Source: Aspidapion aeneum (taxonomy: Eukaryota; Arthropoda; Insecta; Coleoptera; Brentidae). From it: DNA of 64,000 bases. The notes under the pieces are model-generated. The model was not told where the DNA came from and made no database searches. It worked only from the letters and a program-made list of their open reading frames with translations. Each line of letters begins with the position of its first letter. Within the stretch, counting starts at the first letter, position 1. The position numbers and the translations under genes were made by a program. Shown in pieces: positions 1-12,429 of the stretch. Location: assembly GCA_963576565.1 (NCBI GenBank), contig OY755038.1, positions 181,201,452 through 181,265,451 of the forward strand, read 5' to 3'.

Positions 1-2640
1 CAAGTGCTTTATAGAAACAAAGTTGCCATTTGTCAATTTACCTTAATAGGCCGGTAAAATAAGAACAAATATAAAAAGAACAATATTCATTTGACATGAA
101 ATTCGCGCTTGTAGCGCTTGGATAATAGTGGCAGTTTAATGCTACTTTCCAATGCTTTCTAGAAACAAAAGTGTTATTTGTCAATTTACCTTAATAGGTC
201 GGTAAAATAAGACCAAATAAAAGAAAACAATATTGATTTTGCATGAAATGCGCGCTAGTAGCGCTTATATAATAGTGGCAGTTTAATGGGACCTTCCAAT
301 GCTTTCTAGAAACAAAGTTACCATTTGTCAATTTACCTTAATAGGCCGGTAAAATAAGAACAAATATTAAAAGAACAATATTCATTTGACATGAAATGCG
401 CGCTAGTAGCGCTTAGATAATAGTGGCAGTTTAATGGGACCTTCCAATGCTTTCTAGAAACAAAGTTACCATTTGTCAATTTACCTTAATAGGCCGGTAA
501 AATAAGAACAAATATTAAAAGAACAATATTCATTTGACATGAAATTCGCGCTTGTAGCGCTTGGATAATAGTGGCAGTTTAATGCTACTTTCCAATGCTT
601 TCTAGAAACAAAAGTGTTATTTGTCAATTTACCTTAATAGGTCGGTAAAATAAGACCAAATAAAAGAAAACAATATTGATTTTGCATGAAATGCGCGCTA
701 GTAGCGCTTATATAATAGTGGCAGTTTAATGGGACCTTCCAATGCTTTCTAGAAACAAAGTTACCATTTGTCAATTTACCTTAATAGGCCGGTAAAATAA
801 GAACAAATATTAAAAGAACAATATTCATTTGACATGAAATGCGCGCTAGTAGCGCTTAGATAATAGTGGCAGTTTAATGCTACCTTCCAATGCTTTATAG
901 AAACAAAAGTACCATTTGTCAATTTACCTTAATAGGCCGGTAAAATAAGACCAAATAAAAGAAAACAATATTGGTTTTACATGAAATGCGCGCTAGTAGC
1001 GCTTAGATAATAGTGGCAGTTTAATATGACCTCCCAATGCTTTCCAGAAACAAAAGTGTCATTTTTCAATTTACCTTAATAGGCCGGTAAAATAAGACCA
1101 AATAAAAGAAAACAATATTGATTTTGCATGAAATGCGCGCTAGTAGCGCTTAGATAATAGTGGCAGTTTAATGGGACCTTCCAATGCTTTCCAGAAACAA
1201 AAGTGTCATTTGTCAATTTACCTTAATAGGCCGGTAAAATAAGACCAAATAAAAGAAAACAATATTGATTTCTATATGAAATGCGCGCTTGTAGCGCTTG
1301 GATAATAGTGGCAGTTTACTGGTACCTACCAATGCTTTCTAGAAACAAAAGTGTCGTTTGTCAATTTACCTTAATAGGCCGGTAAAATAAGACCAAATAA
1401 TAGAAAACAAGATTGATTTCACATGAAATGCGCGCTTGTAGCGCTTGGATAATAGTGGCAGTTTACTGGTACCTACCAATGCTTTCTAGAAACAAAAGTG
1501 CCTTTTGTCAATTTATCTTAATAGGCCGGTAAAATAAGACCAAATAAATGAAAACAATATTGGTTTTGCATGAAATGCGCGCTAGTAGCGCTTAGATAAT
1601 AGTGGTAGTTTAGTGGTACCTTCCTGTACTTTCTAGAAACAAACGTGTCATTTGTCAATTTACCTTAATAGGCCGGTAAAATAAGACCAAATAAAAGAAA
1701 AGAATATTGATTTTTATATGAAATGCGCGCTTGTAGCGCTTGGACACTAGTGGCAGTTTAATGGTACCTTTCAATGCTTTCTAGACGCAAAGGTGTCACT
1801 TGTAAATTTACCTTAATAGGCCGGTAACATAAGAACAAATAAAAAAAAACAATATTGATTTTACATGAAATGCGCGCTTGAGCGCTTGGATAATAGTGGC
1901 ACTTTAATGGTACCTTCCAATGCTTTCTAGAAACTGACGTGTCATTTGTCAATTTACCTTAATAGGCCGGTAAAATAAGAACAAATAAAAGAAAACAATA
2001 TTGATTTGACATGCTTGGATAATAGTGGCAGTTTAATAATACCTTTCAATGCTTTCTAGAAACAAATGTGTCATTTGTCACTTTACCTTAATAGGCCGGC
2101 AAAATAGGAACAAATAAAAGAAAACAATAGTGATTTGACATGTTTGGATAATAGTGGCAGTTTAATAGTACCTTCCAATGCTTTCTAGAAACAAAAGTGT
2201 TATTTGTCACTTTACCTGAATAGGCCGGTAAAATAAGACCAAATATAAACATCACAAATTTAATTTCACTTAAAATTCGAACTTGTAGCGCTAAAGTAAT
2301 AGTGGCAGTTTAATGTTATCTTTCAAGCATTTCTAAAATCATAGGTGTTATATGATACTTTGCCTTAATAGGCCGATAAAATAAGACTAAATATAAAAAC
2401 CACAAATTCGATTTCACATGAAATTCAAACTTGTCGCGTTAAACTAATATTGGCAGTTTAATGCATCTTTCAACGCTTTTTAAAGACAAAATTGTCATTT
2501 GTCACTTGAGTTGATGATGAGGATTCGAACTTTTAACGGTTTTAGTTAATGGGGCAGATTAATGGCATCTTTTACTTATTTCTAAAAGCATAAGTATCAT
2601 TTGTCAGATTACCTCACCACTAAAATAAGTTTGTAGCGCT
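1..2640 (+). repeat. ~148-bp satellite array (array 1)
   Basis: About 18 head-to-tail units; the core TTACCTTAATAGGCCGGTA recurs near 37, 185, 332, 480, 628 and onward, giving a period of about 148 bp. Each unit holds two inverted motifs: TTTACC/GGTAAA around a 10-bp spacer, and a GCGC-rich palindrome (GCGCGCTAGTAGCGC or GCGCTTGTAGCGC). Units fall into subtypes (CTAGTAG versus CTTGTAG; GAACAAATATT versus GACCAAATAAAA). The first six units form a trimer repeated twice, for example the GCGCTTATATAATAG variant near 264 and again near 708, a 444-bp higher-order period. The array runs off the left edge. Its last units (about 2230-2640) are strongly diverged, as expected at the edge of an array homogenised by unequal exchange. 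Confidence 0.95.
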
Positions 2641-2677
2641 TGGAATATAGAAACTATTAAATGTAATTCTATAACTC

Positions 2678-2873
2678 CCCACACAGCACAAATCAAAACA
2701 ACGTTAAAAACACACACTTTTTTTAGTTTAATAGGTCGCTTTTTAACGTTATTTTCAAAACCACGTTATTTCGGTGTGATATTAATGTGGTTTTATAAAT
2801 AACGTTAAAAAAAGCGACTATTAAACTTAAAAAAGTGTGTGTTTTTAACGTTGTTTTGATTTGTGCTATGTGG
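2678..2873. mobile_element. 196-bp hairpin MITE
   Basis: Near-perfect inverted repeat with arms of about 85 bp around a short centre. The left arm begins CCCACACAGCACAAATC and the right arm ends GATTTGTGCTATGTGGG. It includes matched ACGTTAAAAACACACAC blocks. No coding capacity. It lies exactly where array 1 ends. I could not identify a convincing target-site duplication, so the superfamily is unassigned. Confidence 0.8.
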
Positions 2874-3205
2874 GTCTTAAAAGTTTTTTTCAGTTTGCTC
2901 TAATAGACTGGTAATATAATATAAGGCCACAAATAAGCTTGACTTAAGGACCTCCTGCAATCCTTTAAACCTTAAAGAAATCTGAGGGCACGGTAGTGCC
3001 TCGCCAAGTTCGCGCGCCGTAACCATCTTTTCTGGAAACATTTCAGCCGATATTTGACCTACCCAAAACTCTACTTCAGAATGAGCTACGAATCTCAAAC
3101 TTTGCACAGTCGTAGATCTCCATGGAGTTAACAACCGCTCAAAGTTTCATGGAATTCCATAGAGTAGTAAAGTAGTTACGAAATTTCAAAAAACGTCGAA
3201 ATTGC

Positions 3206-3228
3206 CACTCACTCACTCACTCACTCAT
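3206..3228. repeat. (ACTC)n microsatellite
   Basis: Five to six ACTC copies inside composite copy A. The same tract, reverse complemented as GAGT, sits at the equivalent place in copies B (near 12848) and C (near 42662), so it is a fixed part of the element. Confidence 0.9.
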
Positions 3229-3234
3229 ATTCTA

Positions 3235-4110
3235 CTGTACTTCCAGACATGCTACAAAGCTGAAATTTGGCAGACTGATAGAAATTATAACCAAACCCCT
3301 GAAAAAATTCAAAAAACCCCAAAATTTTAATTTACTCCCCTCCCCTATACATTTAAAGTTATGTAAAATTAGCATCGCCCACTTCCAGAAATGCTAGAGA
3401 GTTGAGCTTTGGCAGACTGATAGGAACTATGATAAAACTATAGGAAAAAATTAAAACACCCCAAAATTCTAATTTACTTCTCTCCCCTATAAATGTAAAT
3501 TTAAGTAAAAGTAACATTGCCTACTTCCAGACATACTAGAGAGCTGAGCTTTGGAAGACTAATAGTAACTATGATAAAGTTATAGAAAAAAATTAAAACA
3601 CCCCAAAATTCTAATTTACTTTCTTCCCCTATTAATGTAAAGTTATGTATTTTTAACACTGCCCACTTCCAGAAACGCTAGAGAGCTGAACTTTTTAAGA
3701 CTGAAAGACAATATGATAAAACTATATGAAAAAATTTAAAAATACCAACATTTTAATTTACTTCCCTCTCGTATAAATGTAAATTTATATAAAACTAACA
3801 TTGCCCACTTCCAAAAATGCTAGAGAGCTGAGCATTGGAATGCTAATAGAAATTATGATAAAACCATGGGAAAAAATTTAAAAAGTCCAATATTTTCATT
3901 TACTCTCCTCCCCTATAAATGAACTATGATAAAACTATAGGACAAAATTTAAAAACACGACAATTTTAATTTATTTCCCTCCCCAATACATGTAAAGTTA
4001 TGTAAAAGTAACATTGTGCACTGTCAGAAACGCTAGAGAGCTGAGCTTTGGAAGGCTGATAGGAACTACGATAAAACCATGGAAAAAAATTAAAAAATCT
4101 CAAAAATTTA
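3235..4110. repeat. ~142-bp minisatellite inside composite copy A
   Basis: Anchors such as CCCCTATAAATGTAAA recur near 3342, 3484, 3626, 3768 and 3909. Each unit contains CTAGAGAGCTGAGCTTTGG and ACTATGATAAAACTATAGG. Units are diverged from one another by many substitutions. The same unit fills 12440-12800 and 41640-42600 in reverse orientation. Confidence 0.85.
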
Positions 4111-4200
4111 AGTAAGGCATTGCAAAAGTTTTGAACAAAATTCCGCATATTTTACTACTTTAAAAATTAAGTATTATCGAATTCCTTTAAAAAAGAAGTG

Positions 4201-4569
4201 AAATCATAACAAAAACATTTCATGTAAAAAAAAGCCAAGTACGCGAAAATGGCATTCCGTAAAAAGAATTGAGATAAAAGTAAAGCCAAGTTCTCCAATA
4301 GAAATTTCAAAATGAAAGGTTCTAACTAGTTTGGAAATATTTTTCTAAACTTGGCTATTACGGCTGTAAATGACTCTTAGGCACAGTGCTAAATTGAACA
4401 TAAAGAGGTTTGGCTGTAATAGCAAAGTTTAGAAAAATATTTCCAAACTAGTTAGAACCTTTCATTTTGAAATTTCTATTGGAGAACTTCGCTTTACTTT
4501 TATCTCAATTCTTTTTACGGAATGCCGTACTTGGCTTTTTTTTACATGAAATGTTTTTGTTATGATTTT
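4201..4569. mobile_element. 369-bp foldback at the end of composite copy A
   Basis: Two ~165-bp arms are almost exact reverse complements. The left begins AAATCATAACAAAAACATTT and the right ends with its complement. The central loop is about 35 bp around 4375-4400. A shortened version (41284-41556), with one arm mostly deleted, sits at the same relative position in copy C. The foldback therefore belongs to the composite element and is not a chance neighbour. Confidence 0.85.
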
Positions 4570-4585
4570 ATAGTTACTAGGTTAC

Positions 4586-4745
4586 TTAACAAAACCAAAT
4601 TTCAAGAAAATTGCGTAACGGATTTTTTAAAGATGTTTTTGTATTAATAACTTATATATTTTGTTTTTCATTTGGACAGTTATCGACAAAAAAAAATTAG
4701 TGCAGCGTCGAGTTGGCCGGCTCCCAGTTGTCCCATTCCGGTCTC
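4586..4745 (-). mobile_element. Terminal fragment of the GC-ended foldback family
   Basis: Matches 60217-60412 in order: AACAAAACCAAATTT, then a stretch ending TTTTGTTTTTCAT, then GC-rich blocks GTCGAGTTGGCCGG and CCCAGTTGTCCCATTCCGG. It is one end of the family whose larger copy is at 58336-60415. No opposite end was found nearby, so this is a solo end or truncated copy. Confidence 0.65.
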
Positions 4746-4969
4746 TAGCCTAATGCTATAAACTTTGTAAACCCTTTAAAACCAACACATACGAATAATT
4801 TAGGCCGTGTTCTCTGCCGCTGCCGTGGTGGCTGCGCACAGGAATAAAATCGAAAGGGTGGTACTTTTCAGTCTAATTACACTGGGCAACAAAATTTTGT
4901 ATTTTCTTTTAAATATCGACCATTTAGCGAATGATATTCTTCGTTGATGATTTTAGCTTTTAACATTTC

Positions 4970-7900
4970 ATGTCAAATGAATATTGTTCTTTTTTTATTT
5001 GTTCTTATTTTACCGGCCTATTAGGGTAAAGTGACAAATGACACTTTTGTTTCTAGAAAGCATTGAAAGGTACCATTAAACTGCCACTAGTATTCAAGCG
5101 CTACAAGCGCGCATTTCATATAGAAATCAATATTGTTTTCTTTTGTTTGGTCTTATTTTACCAGCCTATTAAGGTAAATTGACAAATGACACTTTTGTTT
5201 CTGGAAAGCATTGGAAGGTTCCATTAAACTGCCACTATTATCTAAGCGCTACTAGCGCGCATTTCATGCAAAATCAATATTGTTTTCTTTTATTTGGTCT
5301 TATTTTACCGGCCTATTAAGGTAAATTGACAAATGACACTTTTGTTTCTGGAAAGCATTGGAGTGGTCCCATTAAACTGCCACTATTATCTAAACTATAC
5401 TAGCGCGCATTTCATGCAAAATCTATATTGTTTTCTTTTATTTGGTCTTATTTTACCGGCCTATTAAGGTAAATTGACAAATGACACTTTTGTTTCTAGA
5501 AAGCAATGGTAGGTAGCATTAAACTGCCACTATTATCCAAGCGCTACAAGCGCGAATTTCATGTCAAATGAATATTGTTCTTTTTTTATATGTTCTTATT
5601 TTACCGGCCTATTAAGGTAAATTGACAAATGGCAACTTTGTTTCTAGAAATCACTTGAAGGTACCATTAAACTACCACTATTATCCAAGCGCTACAAGCG
5701 CGCATTTCATGCAAAATCAATATTGTTTTCTCTTATATTGTGTTATTTTACCGGCCTATTAAGGTAAATTGACAAACGAAACTTTTTTTTCCTTAAAGCA
5801 TTGGTAGGTACCAGTAAACTGCCACTATTATCCAAGCGCTACAAGCGCGAATTTCATGTCAAATGAATATTGATCTTTTTTTATTTGTTCTTATTTTACC
5901 GGCCTATTAAGGTAAAGTGACAAATGACACTTTTGTTTCTGGAAAGCATTGGAAGGTCCCATTAAACTGCCACTATTATCTAAGCGCTACTAGCGCGCAT
6001 TTCATGCAAAATCAATATTGTTTTCTTTTATTTGGTCTTATTTTACCGGCCTATTAAGGTAAATTGACAAATGACACTTTTGTTTCTGGAAAGCATTGGA
6101 AGGTCCCATTAAACTGCCACTATTATCTAAGCGCTACTAGCGCGCATTTCATGCAATATCAATATTGTTTTCTTTTATTTGGTCTTATTTTACCGGCCTA
6201 TTAAGGTAAATTGACAAATGGCACTTTTGTTTCTAGAAAGCATTGGAAGGTAGCTTTAAACTGCCACTATTATCCAAGCGCTACAAGCGCGAATTTCATG
6301 TCAAATGAATATTGTTCTTTTTTATTTGTTCTTATTTTACCGGCCTATTAAGGTAACGTGACAAATGACACTTTTGTTTCTAAAAAGCATTGAAAGGTTC
6401 CATTAAACTGCCACTAGTATCCAAGCGCTACAAGCGCGCATTTCATATAGAAATCAATATTGTTTTCTTTTATTTGGTCTTATTTTACCGGCCTATTAAG
6501 ATAAAGTGACAAATGACACTTTTGTTTCTAGAAAGCATTGAAAGGTACCATTAAACTGCCACTATTATCTAAGCGCTACTAGCGCGCATTTCATGCAAAA
6601 TCAATATTGTTTTCTTTTATTTGGTCTTATTTTACCGGCTTATTAAGGTAAATTGACAAATGACACGTTTGTTTCTAGAAAGCACTGGAGGGTACCATTA
6701 AACTACCACTATTACCCAAGCGCTACAAGCGCGCATTTCATGTCAAATGAATATTGTTCTTTTTTATTTGTTCTTATTTTACCGGCCTATTAAGGTAACG
6801 TGACAAATGACACTTTTGTTTCTAAAAAGCATTGAAAGGTTCCATTAAACTGCCACTAGTATCCAAGCGCTACAAGCGCGCATTTCATATAGAAATCAAT
6901 ATTGTTTTCTTTTATTTGGTCTTATTTTACCGGCCTATTAAGATAAAGTGACAAATGATACTTTTGTTTCTAGAAAGCATTGGAAGGTCCCATTAAACTG
7001 CCACTATTATCTAAGCGCTACTAGCGCGCATTTCATGCAAAATCAATATTGTTTTCTTTTATTTGGTCTTATTTTACCGGCCTATTAAGGTAAATTGACA
7101 AATGAAACTTTTGTTTCTGGAAAGCATTGGAAGGTCCCATTAAACTGCCACTATTATCTAAGCGCTACTGGCGCGCATTTCATGCAAAATCAATATTGTT
7201 TTCTTTTATTTGGTCTTATTTTACCGGCCTATTAAGGTAAATTGACAAATGACACTTTTGTTTCTGGAAAGCATTGGAAGGTCTTATTAAACTGCCACTA
7301 TTATCTAAGCGCTACTAGCGCGCATTTCATGCAAAATCAATATTGTTTTCTTTTATTTGGTCTTATTTTACCGGCCTATTAAGGTAAATTGACAAATGGC
7401 ACTTTTGTTTCTAGAAAGCACTTGAAGGTACCATTAAACTGCCAGTATTATCCAAGCGCTACAAGCGTGCATTTCATGTAAAATCAATATTGTTTTCTAT
7501 TATTTGGTCTTATTTTACCGGCCTATTAAGGTAAATTGACAAATGACACGTTTGTTTCTAGAATGCACTTGAAGGTACCATTAAACTACCACTATTATCC
7601 AAGCGCTACAAGCGCGCATTTCATGCAAAATCAATATTGTTTTCTCTTATATTGTCTTATTTTACCGGCCTATTAAGGTAAATTGACAAACGACACTTTT
7701 GTTTCTAGAAAGCATTGGAGGGTACCATTAAACTACCACTATTATCCAAGCGCTACAAGCGCGAATTTCATATAGAAATCAATATTGTTTTCTTTTATTT
7801 GGTCTTATTTTACCGGCCTATTAAGGTAAAGTGACAAATGACACTTTTGTTTCTAGAAAGCATTGAAAGGTACCATTAAACTGCCACTAGTATCCAAGCG

Positions 7901-10900
7901 CTACAAGCGCGCATTTCATATAGAAATCAATATTGTTTTCTTTTATTTGGTCTTATTTTACCGGCCTATTAAGATAAAGTGACAAATGACACTTTTGTTT
8001 CTAGAAAGCATTGAAAGGTACCATTAAACTGCCACTATTATCTAAGCGCTACTAGCGCGCATTTCATGCAAAATCAATATTGTTTTCTTTTATTTGGTCT
8101 TATTTTACCGGCTTATTAAGGTAAATTGACAAATGACACGTTTGTTTCTAGAAAGCACTGGAGGGTACCATTAAACTACCACTATTACCCAAGCGCTACA
8201 AGCGCGAATTTCATATAGAAATCAATATTGTTTTCTTTTATTTGGTCTTATTTTACCGGCCTATTAAGGTAAATTGACAAATGACACTTTTGTTTCTGGA
8301 AAGCATTGGAAGGTCCCATTAAACTGCCACTATTATCTAAGCGCTACTAGCGCGCATTTCATGCAAAATCAATATTGTTTTCTATTATTTGCTCTTATTT
8401 TACCGGCCTATTAAGGTAAATTGACAAATGACACGTTTGTTTCTAGAAAGCAATTGAAGGTACCATTAAACTACCACTATTATCCTAGCGCTACAAGCGC
8501 GCATTTCATATAGAAATCAATATTGTTTTCTTTTATTTGGTCTTATTTTACCGGCCTATTAAAGTAAATTGACAAATGACACTTTTGTTTCTGGAAAGCA
8601 TTGGAAGGTCCCATTAAACTGCCACTATTATCTAAGCGCTACTAGCGCGCATTTCATGCAAAATCAATATTGTTTTCTTTTATTTGGTCTTATTTTACCG
8701 GCCTACTAAGGTAACTTGACAAATGACACGTTTGTTTCTAGAAAGCACTGGAGGGTACCATTAAACTACCACTATTATCAAAGCGCTACAAGCGCGCATT
8801 TCATATAAAAATCAATATTGTTTTCTTTTATTTGGTCTTATTTTACCGGCCTATTAAGGTAAATTTACAAGTGACACCTTTGCTTCTAGAAAGCACTGGA
8901 AGGTACCATTAAACTACCACTATTATCCAAGCGCTACAAGCGCGCATTTCATGTCAAATGAATATTGATTTTTTATTTGTTCTAATTTTACCGGCCTATT
9001 AAGGTAAATTGACAAATGACACTTTTGTTTCTGGAAAGCATTGGAAGGTCCCATTAAACTGCCACTATTATCTAAGCGCTACTAGCGCGCATTTCATGCA
9101 AAATCAATATTGTTTTCTTTTATTTGGTCTTATTTTACCGGCCTATTAAGGTAAATTGACAAATGACACTTTTGTTTCTGGAAAGCATTGGAAGGTCCCA
9201 TTAAACTGCCACTATTATCTAAGCGCTACTAGCGCGCATTTCATGTGAAATCAATATTGTTTTCTATTATTTGGTCTTATTTTACCGGCCTATTAAGGTA
9301 AATTTGCAAGTGACACCTTTGCTTCTAGAAAGCACTGGAAGGTACCATTAAACTACCACTATTATCCAAGCACTACAAGCGCGCATTTCATGTCAAATGA
9401 AAATTGATTTTTTATTTGTTCTTATTTTACCGGCCTACTAAGGTAAATTGACAAATGACACTTCTGTTTCTGGAAAGCATTGGAAGGTCCCATTAAACTG
9501 CTACTATTATCTAAGCGCCACTAGCGCGCATTTCATGCAAAATCAATATTGTTTTCTTTTATTTGGTCTTATTTTACCGGCCTATTAAGGTAAATTTGCA
9601 AGTGACACCTTTGCTTCTAGAAAGCACTGGAAGGTACCATTAAACTACCACTATTATCCAAGCACTATAAGCGCGCATTTCATGTCAAATGAATATTGAT
9701 TTTTTATTTGTTCTTATTTTAACGGCCTATTAAGGTAAATTGACAAATGACACTTTTGTTTCTAGAAAGCATTGGAAGGTAGCATTAAACTGCCACTATT
9801 ATCCAAGCGCTACAAGCGCGAATTTCATGTCAAATGAATGTTGTTCTTTTTTTATTTGTTCTTATTTTACCGGCCTATTAAGGTAAATTGACAAATGGCA
9901 ACTTTGTTTCTAGAAAGCACTTGAAGGTACCATTAAACTACCACTATTATCCAAGCGCTACAAGCGCGCATTTCATGCAAAATCAATATTGTTTTCTCTT
10001 ATATTGTCTTATTTTACCGGCCTATTAAGGTAAATTGACAAACGACACTTTTGTTTCTAGAAAGCATTAGTAGGTACCAGTAAACTGCCACTATTATCCA
10101 AGCGCTACAAGCGCGAATTTCATGTCAAATGAATATTGTTCTTTTTTTATTTGTTCTTATTTTACCGGCCTATTAAGGTAAAGTGACAAATGACACTTTT
10201 GTTTCTAGAAAGCATTGAAAGGTACCATTAAACTGCCACTAGTATCCAAGCGCTACAAGCGCGCATTTCATATAGAAATCAATATTGTTTTCTTTTATTT
10301 GGTCTTATTTTACCGGCCTATTAAGGTAAATTGACAAATGACACTTCTGTTTCTGGAAAGCATTGGAAGGTCCCATTAAACTGCCACTATCATCTAAGCG
10401 CAAAATCAATATTGTTTTCTTTTATTTGGTCTTATTTTACCGGCCTATTAAGGTAAATGGACAAATGACACTTCTGTTTCTGGAAAGCATTGGAAGGCCC
10501 CATTAAACTGCCACTATTATCTAAGCGCTACTAGCGCGCATTTCATGCAAAATCAATATTGTTTTCTTTTATTTGGTCTTATTTTACCGGCCTATTAAGG
10601 TAAATTGACAAATGGCACTTTTGTTTCTAGAAAGCATTGGAAGGTAGCATTAAACTGCCACTATTATCCAAGCGCTACAAGCACGAATTTCATGTCAAAT
10701 GAATATTGTTCTTTTTTTATTTGTTCTTATTTTACCGGCCTATTAAGGTAAATTGACAAATGACACGTTTGTTTCTAGAAAGCACTGGAGGGTACCATTA
10801 AACTACCACTATTATCCAAGCGCTACAAGCGCGAATTTCATGTCAAATGAATATTGTTCTTTTTTTATTTGTTCTTATTTTACCGGCCTATTAAGGTAAC

Positions 10901-11065
10901 GTGACAAATGACACTTTTGTTTCTAAAAAGCATTGAAAGGTTCCATTAAGCTGCCGCTAACGTAAGCGCTATAACTTTGAATTTCACGTCAAATATAATT
11001 TTCTTTTTTTTTTGTCCTATTTTACCGGCCTATTAAAACCAACTGTCAAATGATAGTTTTGTTTC
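4970..11065 (-). repeat. ~148-bp satellite array, inverted orientation (array 2)
   Basis: About 41 units of the same satellite as array 1, now read as TTACCGGCCTATTAAGGTAA, in the opposite orientation. Subtype units repeat in longer blocks; for example the variant beginning GGTAACGTGACAAATG occurs near 6350, 6791 and 10897. One unit near 10390-10405 has lost its palindrome through a deletion. The last 150 bp (10930-11065) is strongly diverged and marks the outer array edge. No coding sequence is present. Confidence 0.95.
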
Positions 11066-12270
11066 TTGGGAGTGTTAATTGTTAATACATATTAAGCCTT
11101 AAACCAATATTTAAACAATGTTATCACTTCAGCACCGCAATTTTAAACCTTTTGTCAACCCAGTATTTTGATCTAATTTTATTGCTCTAATATTGAAAAA
11201 CGCCGGAAAATTATCCTAATTTTACTTGATTTCCACCGTTCTCGATTCGGTGGAACTGCTTTAGTAATTTACAAACATCAGAGCCTCTTAAAAATAGCCC
11301 CAGTGAGATTTTCATTAACCACAAACACTATTTGTTTGGTCCGCTGTAAAAAATGACGATGTGACCATGTGGATGTCGATAACTTCAGGCACATTGATAG
11401 TGAACACATATTTGGGTCGGAATATACCCCAGATATGTGGGAAAGATGATATAGTTATAGAACCACAAATAGGTATGCAGTGATTTAAATCAAGCACCAC
11501 AAAACAAGGTGAGAAAAGTAAACTAAATAAAAAAAAAACGGTTTTGTATGGAATATCGCATACCAACGTTATATGTTATCAGACATGAAATGCGACAATT
11601 AGCCGCCGGACTTTAAGGCACGTACACATACACATGTACGTGCTTTAACGGCGTGGCTAACAGCAACATGCATCCGATTAGAGAGGAACTTTAAGCGAGC
11701 ATTCAGTTAAATATTGTTTGCCTCAAGGCGCGTATTCACTTGAGCATGAATACAAACGAGGCATTCGCTTGGCCTCGCAGCGAGGCACTAACTACAAAAT
11801 TATTGTTTACATAGATTTTAAATGTAATGTAAGCTGCGGAGCCGAATTTCCTTCACTGAGTGTCGAGTTCACGAAAACCTCAACGGACTCTTACTGCTCT
11901 GCGTTTCCAAAATAGAGGAAATTTATTTACGTTATTTAACCTTATCTTTTAGAGATTTAAAAAAATATATACTTTTTTGGTGCTAAAAAAACATTTATTT
12001 TTCAATGTTAGAAAAACATTTCTTTTTCACTGTCAAAATCTGTATTTTTTAACGTTCGAAAAATATTTAAAAAAAAACATACGTTTTTGATATTGCAAAA
12101 ACCTTTTATTTTCAATTTTAGAAAAACATAAGGTTATTTTTCTAACAGGAAACGGGTCATTAAGCTTCTTTTTCACTATGAATATGACGTTAACATCCAA
12201 CCTACGTTATGTTTTAAAATTAAACATTATTTTGACGTTATTAAAATGTTTTTGTGTTGAGAGGGTAGGC
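11066..12270. other. AT-rich spacer with small palindromes
   Basis: No gene is recognised. A hairpin lies at 11599-11660: TTAGCCGCCGG...TTTAAGGCACGTAC pairs with GTACGTGCTTTAACGGCG...GGCTAA. A smaller palindrome, GCCTCGCAGCGAGGC, lies near 11772. Between 11940 and 12150 are several degenerate ~40-bp units rich in AAAAACATT and TTTTTCAAT. A 65-codon open frame at 11718-11915 resembles nothing I know and is probably chance. Confidence 0.5.
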
Positions 12271-12375
12271 GCGACGGCAAATCGAGTCCACAGCGAGTTG
12301 GGCCGGCGGCGGCGGCAATTCAAATCGAGTCCACAGCGAGATGGGCCGGTGGCGGCGGCAAATTAGCGGCGACGA
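12270..12375. repeat. Two-copy GC-rich 44-bp repeat
   Basis: AATCGAGTCCACAGCGAG followed by GGGCCGG(C/T)GGCGGCGGC occurs twice about 44 bp apart, a GC island in AT-rich DNA. The wording (GCGAGTTGGGCCGG) resembles the GC-rich ends near 4710 and 60330-60410, so it may be another degenerate end of that family. Confidence 0.6.
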
Positions 12376-12429
12376 GTAGGCAGCGGTGAATTGTCTCATT
12401 TTTCCTGATGGCCACTATGCAAAATTGGC

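Larger units (their letters stand above)
2981..4570 (+). mobile_element. Composite non-autonomous element, copy A (Helitron/HINE-like)
   Basis: The order of parts is: a conserved ~200-bp block starting TCTGAGGGCACGGTAGTGCC (a 5-bp stem GGCAC/GTGCC); an (ACTC)n tract at 3206-3228; about six units of a ~142-bp minisatellite (3235-4110); a ~60-bp linker; and a 369-bp foldback (4201-4569). Copies B (12430-13056) and C (41283-42902) have the same order of parts in the opposite orientation. The shared start TC... plus a microsatellite and central minisatellite matches the known architecture of Helentron-associated HINE/DINE-1 elements. That assignment is inference; no Rep/helicase coding sequence is present. 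Confidence 0.65.

Noticed and set aside
57..2640. Satellite-encoded small proteins (e.g. the 64-codon frame at 1758-1952)
   Set aside because: The frame is not kept open in neighbouring units of the same satellite.
1..11065. CRISPR-like array
   Set aside because: Regular repeats, but the ~148-bp units are contiguous with no unique spacers; a eukaryotic satellite.
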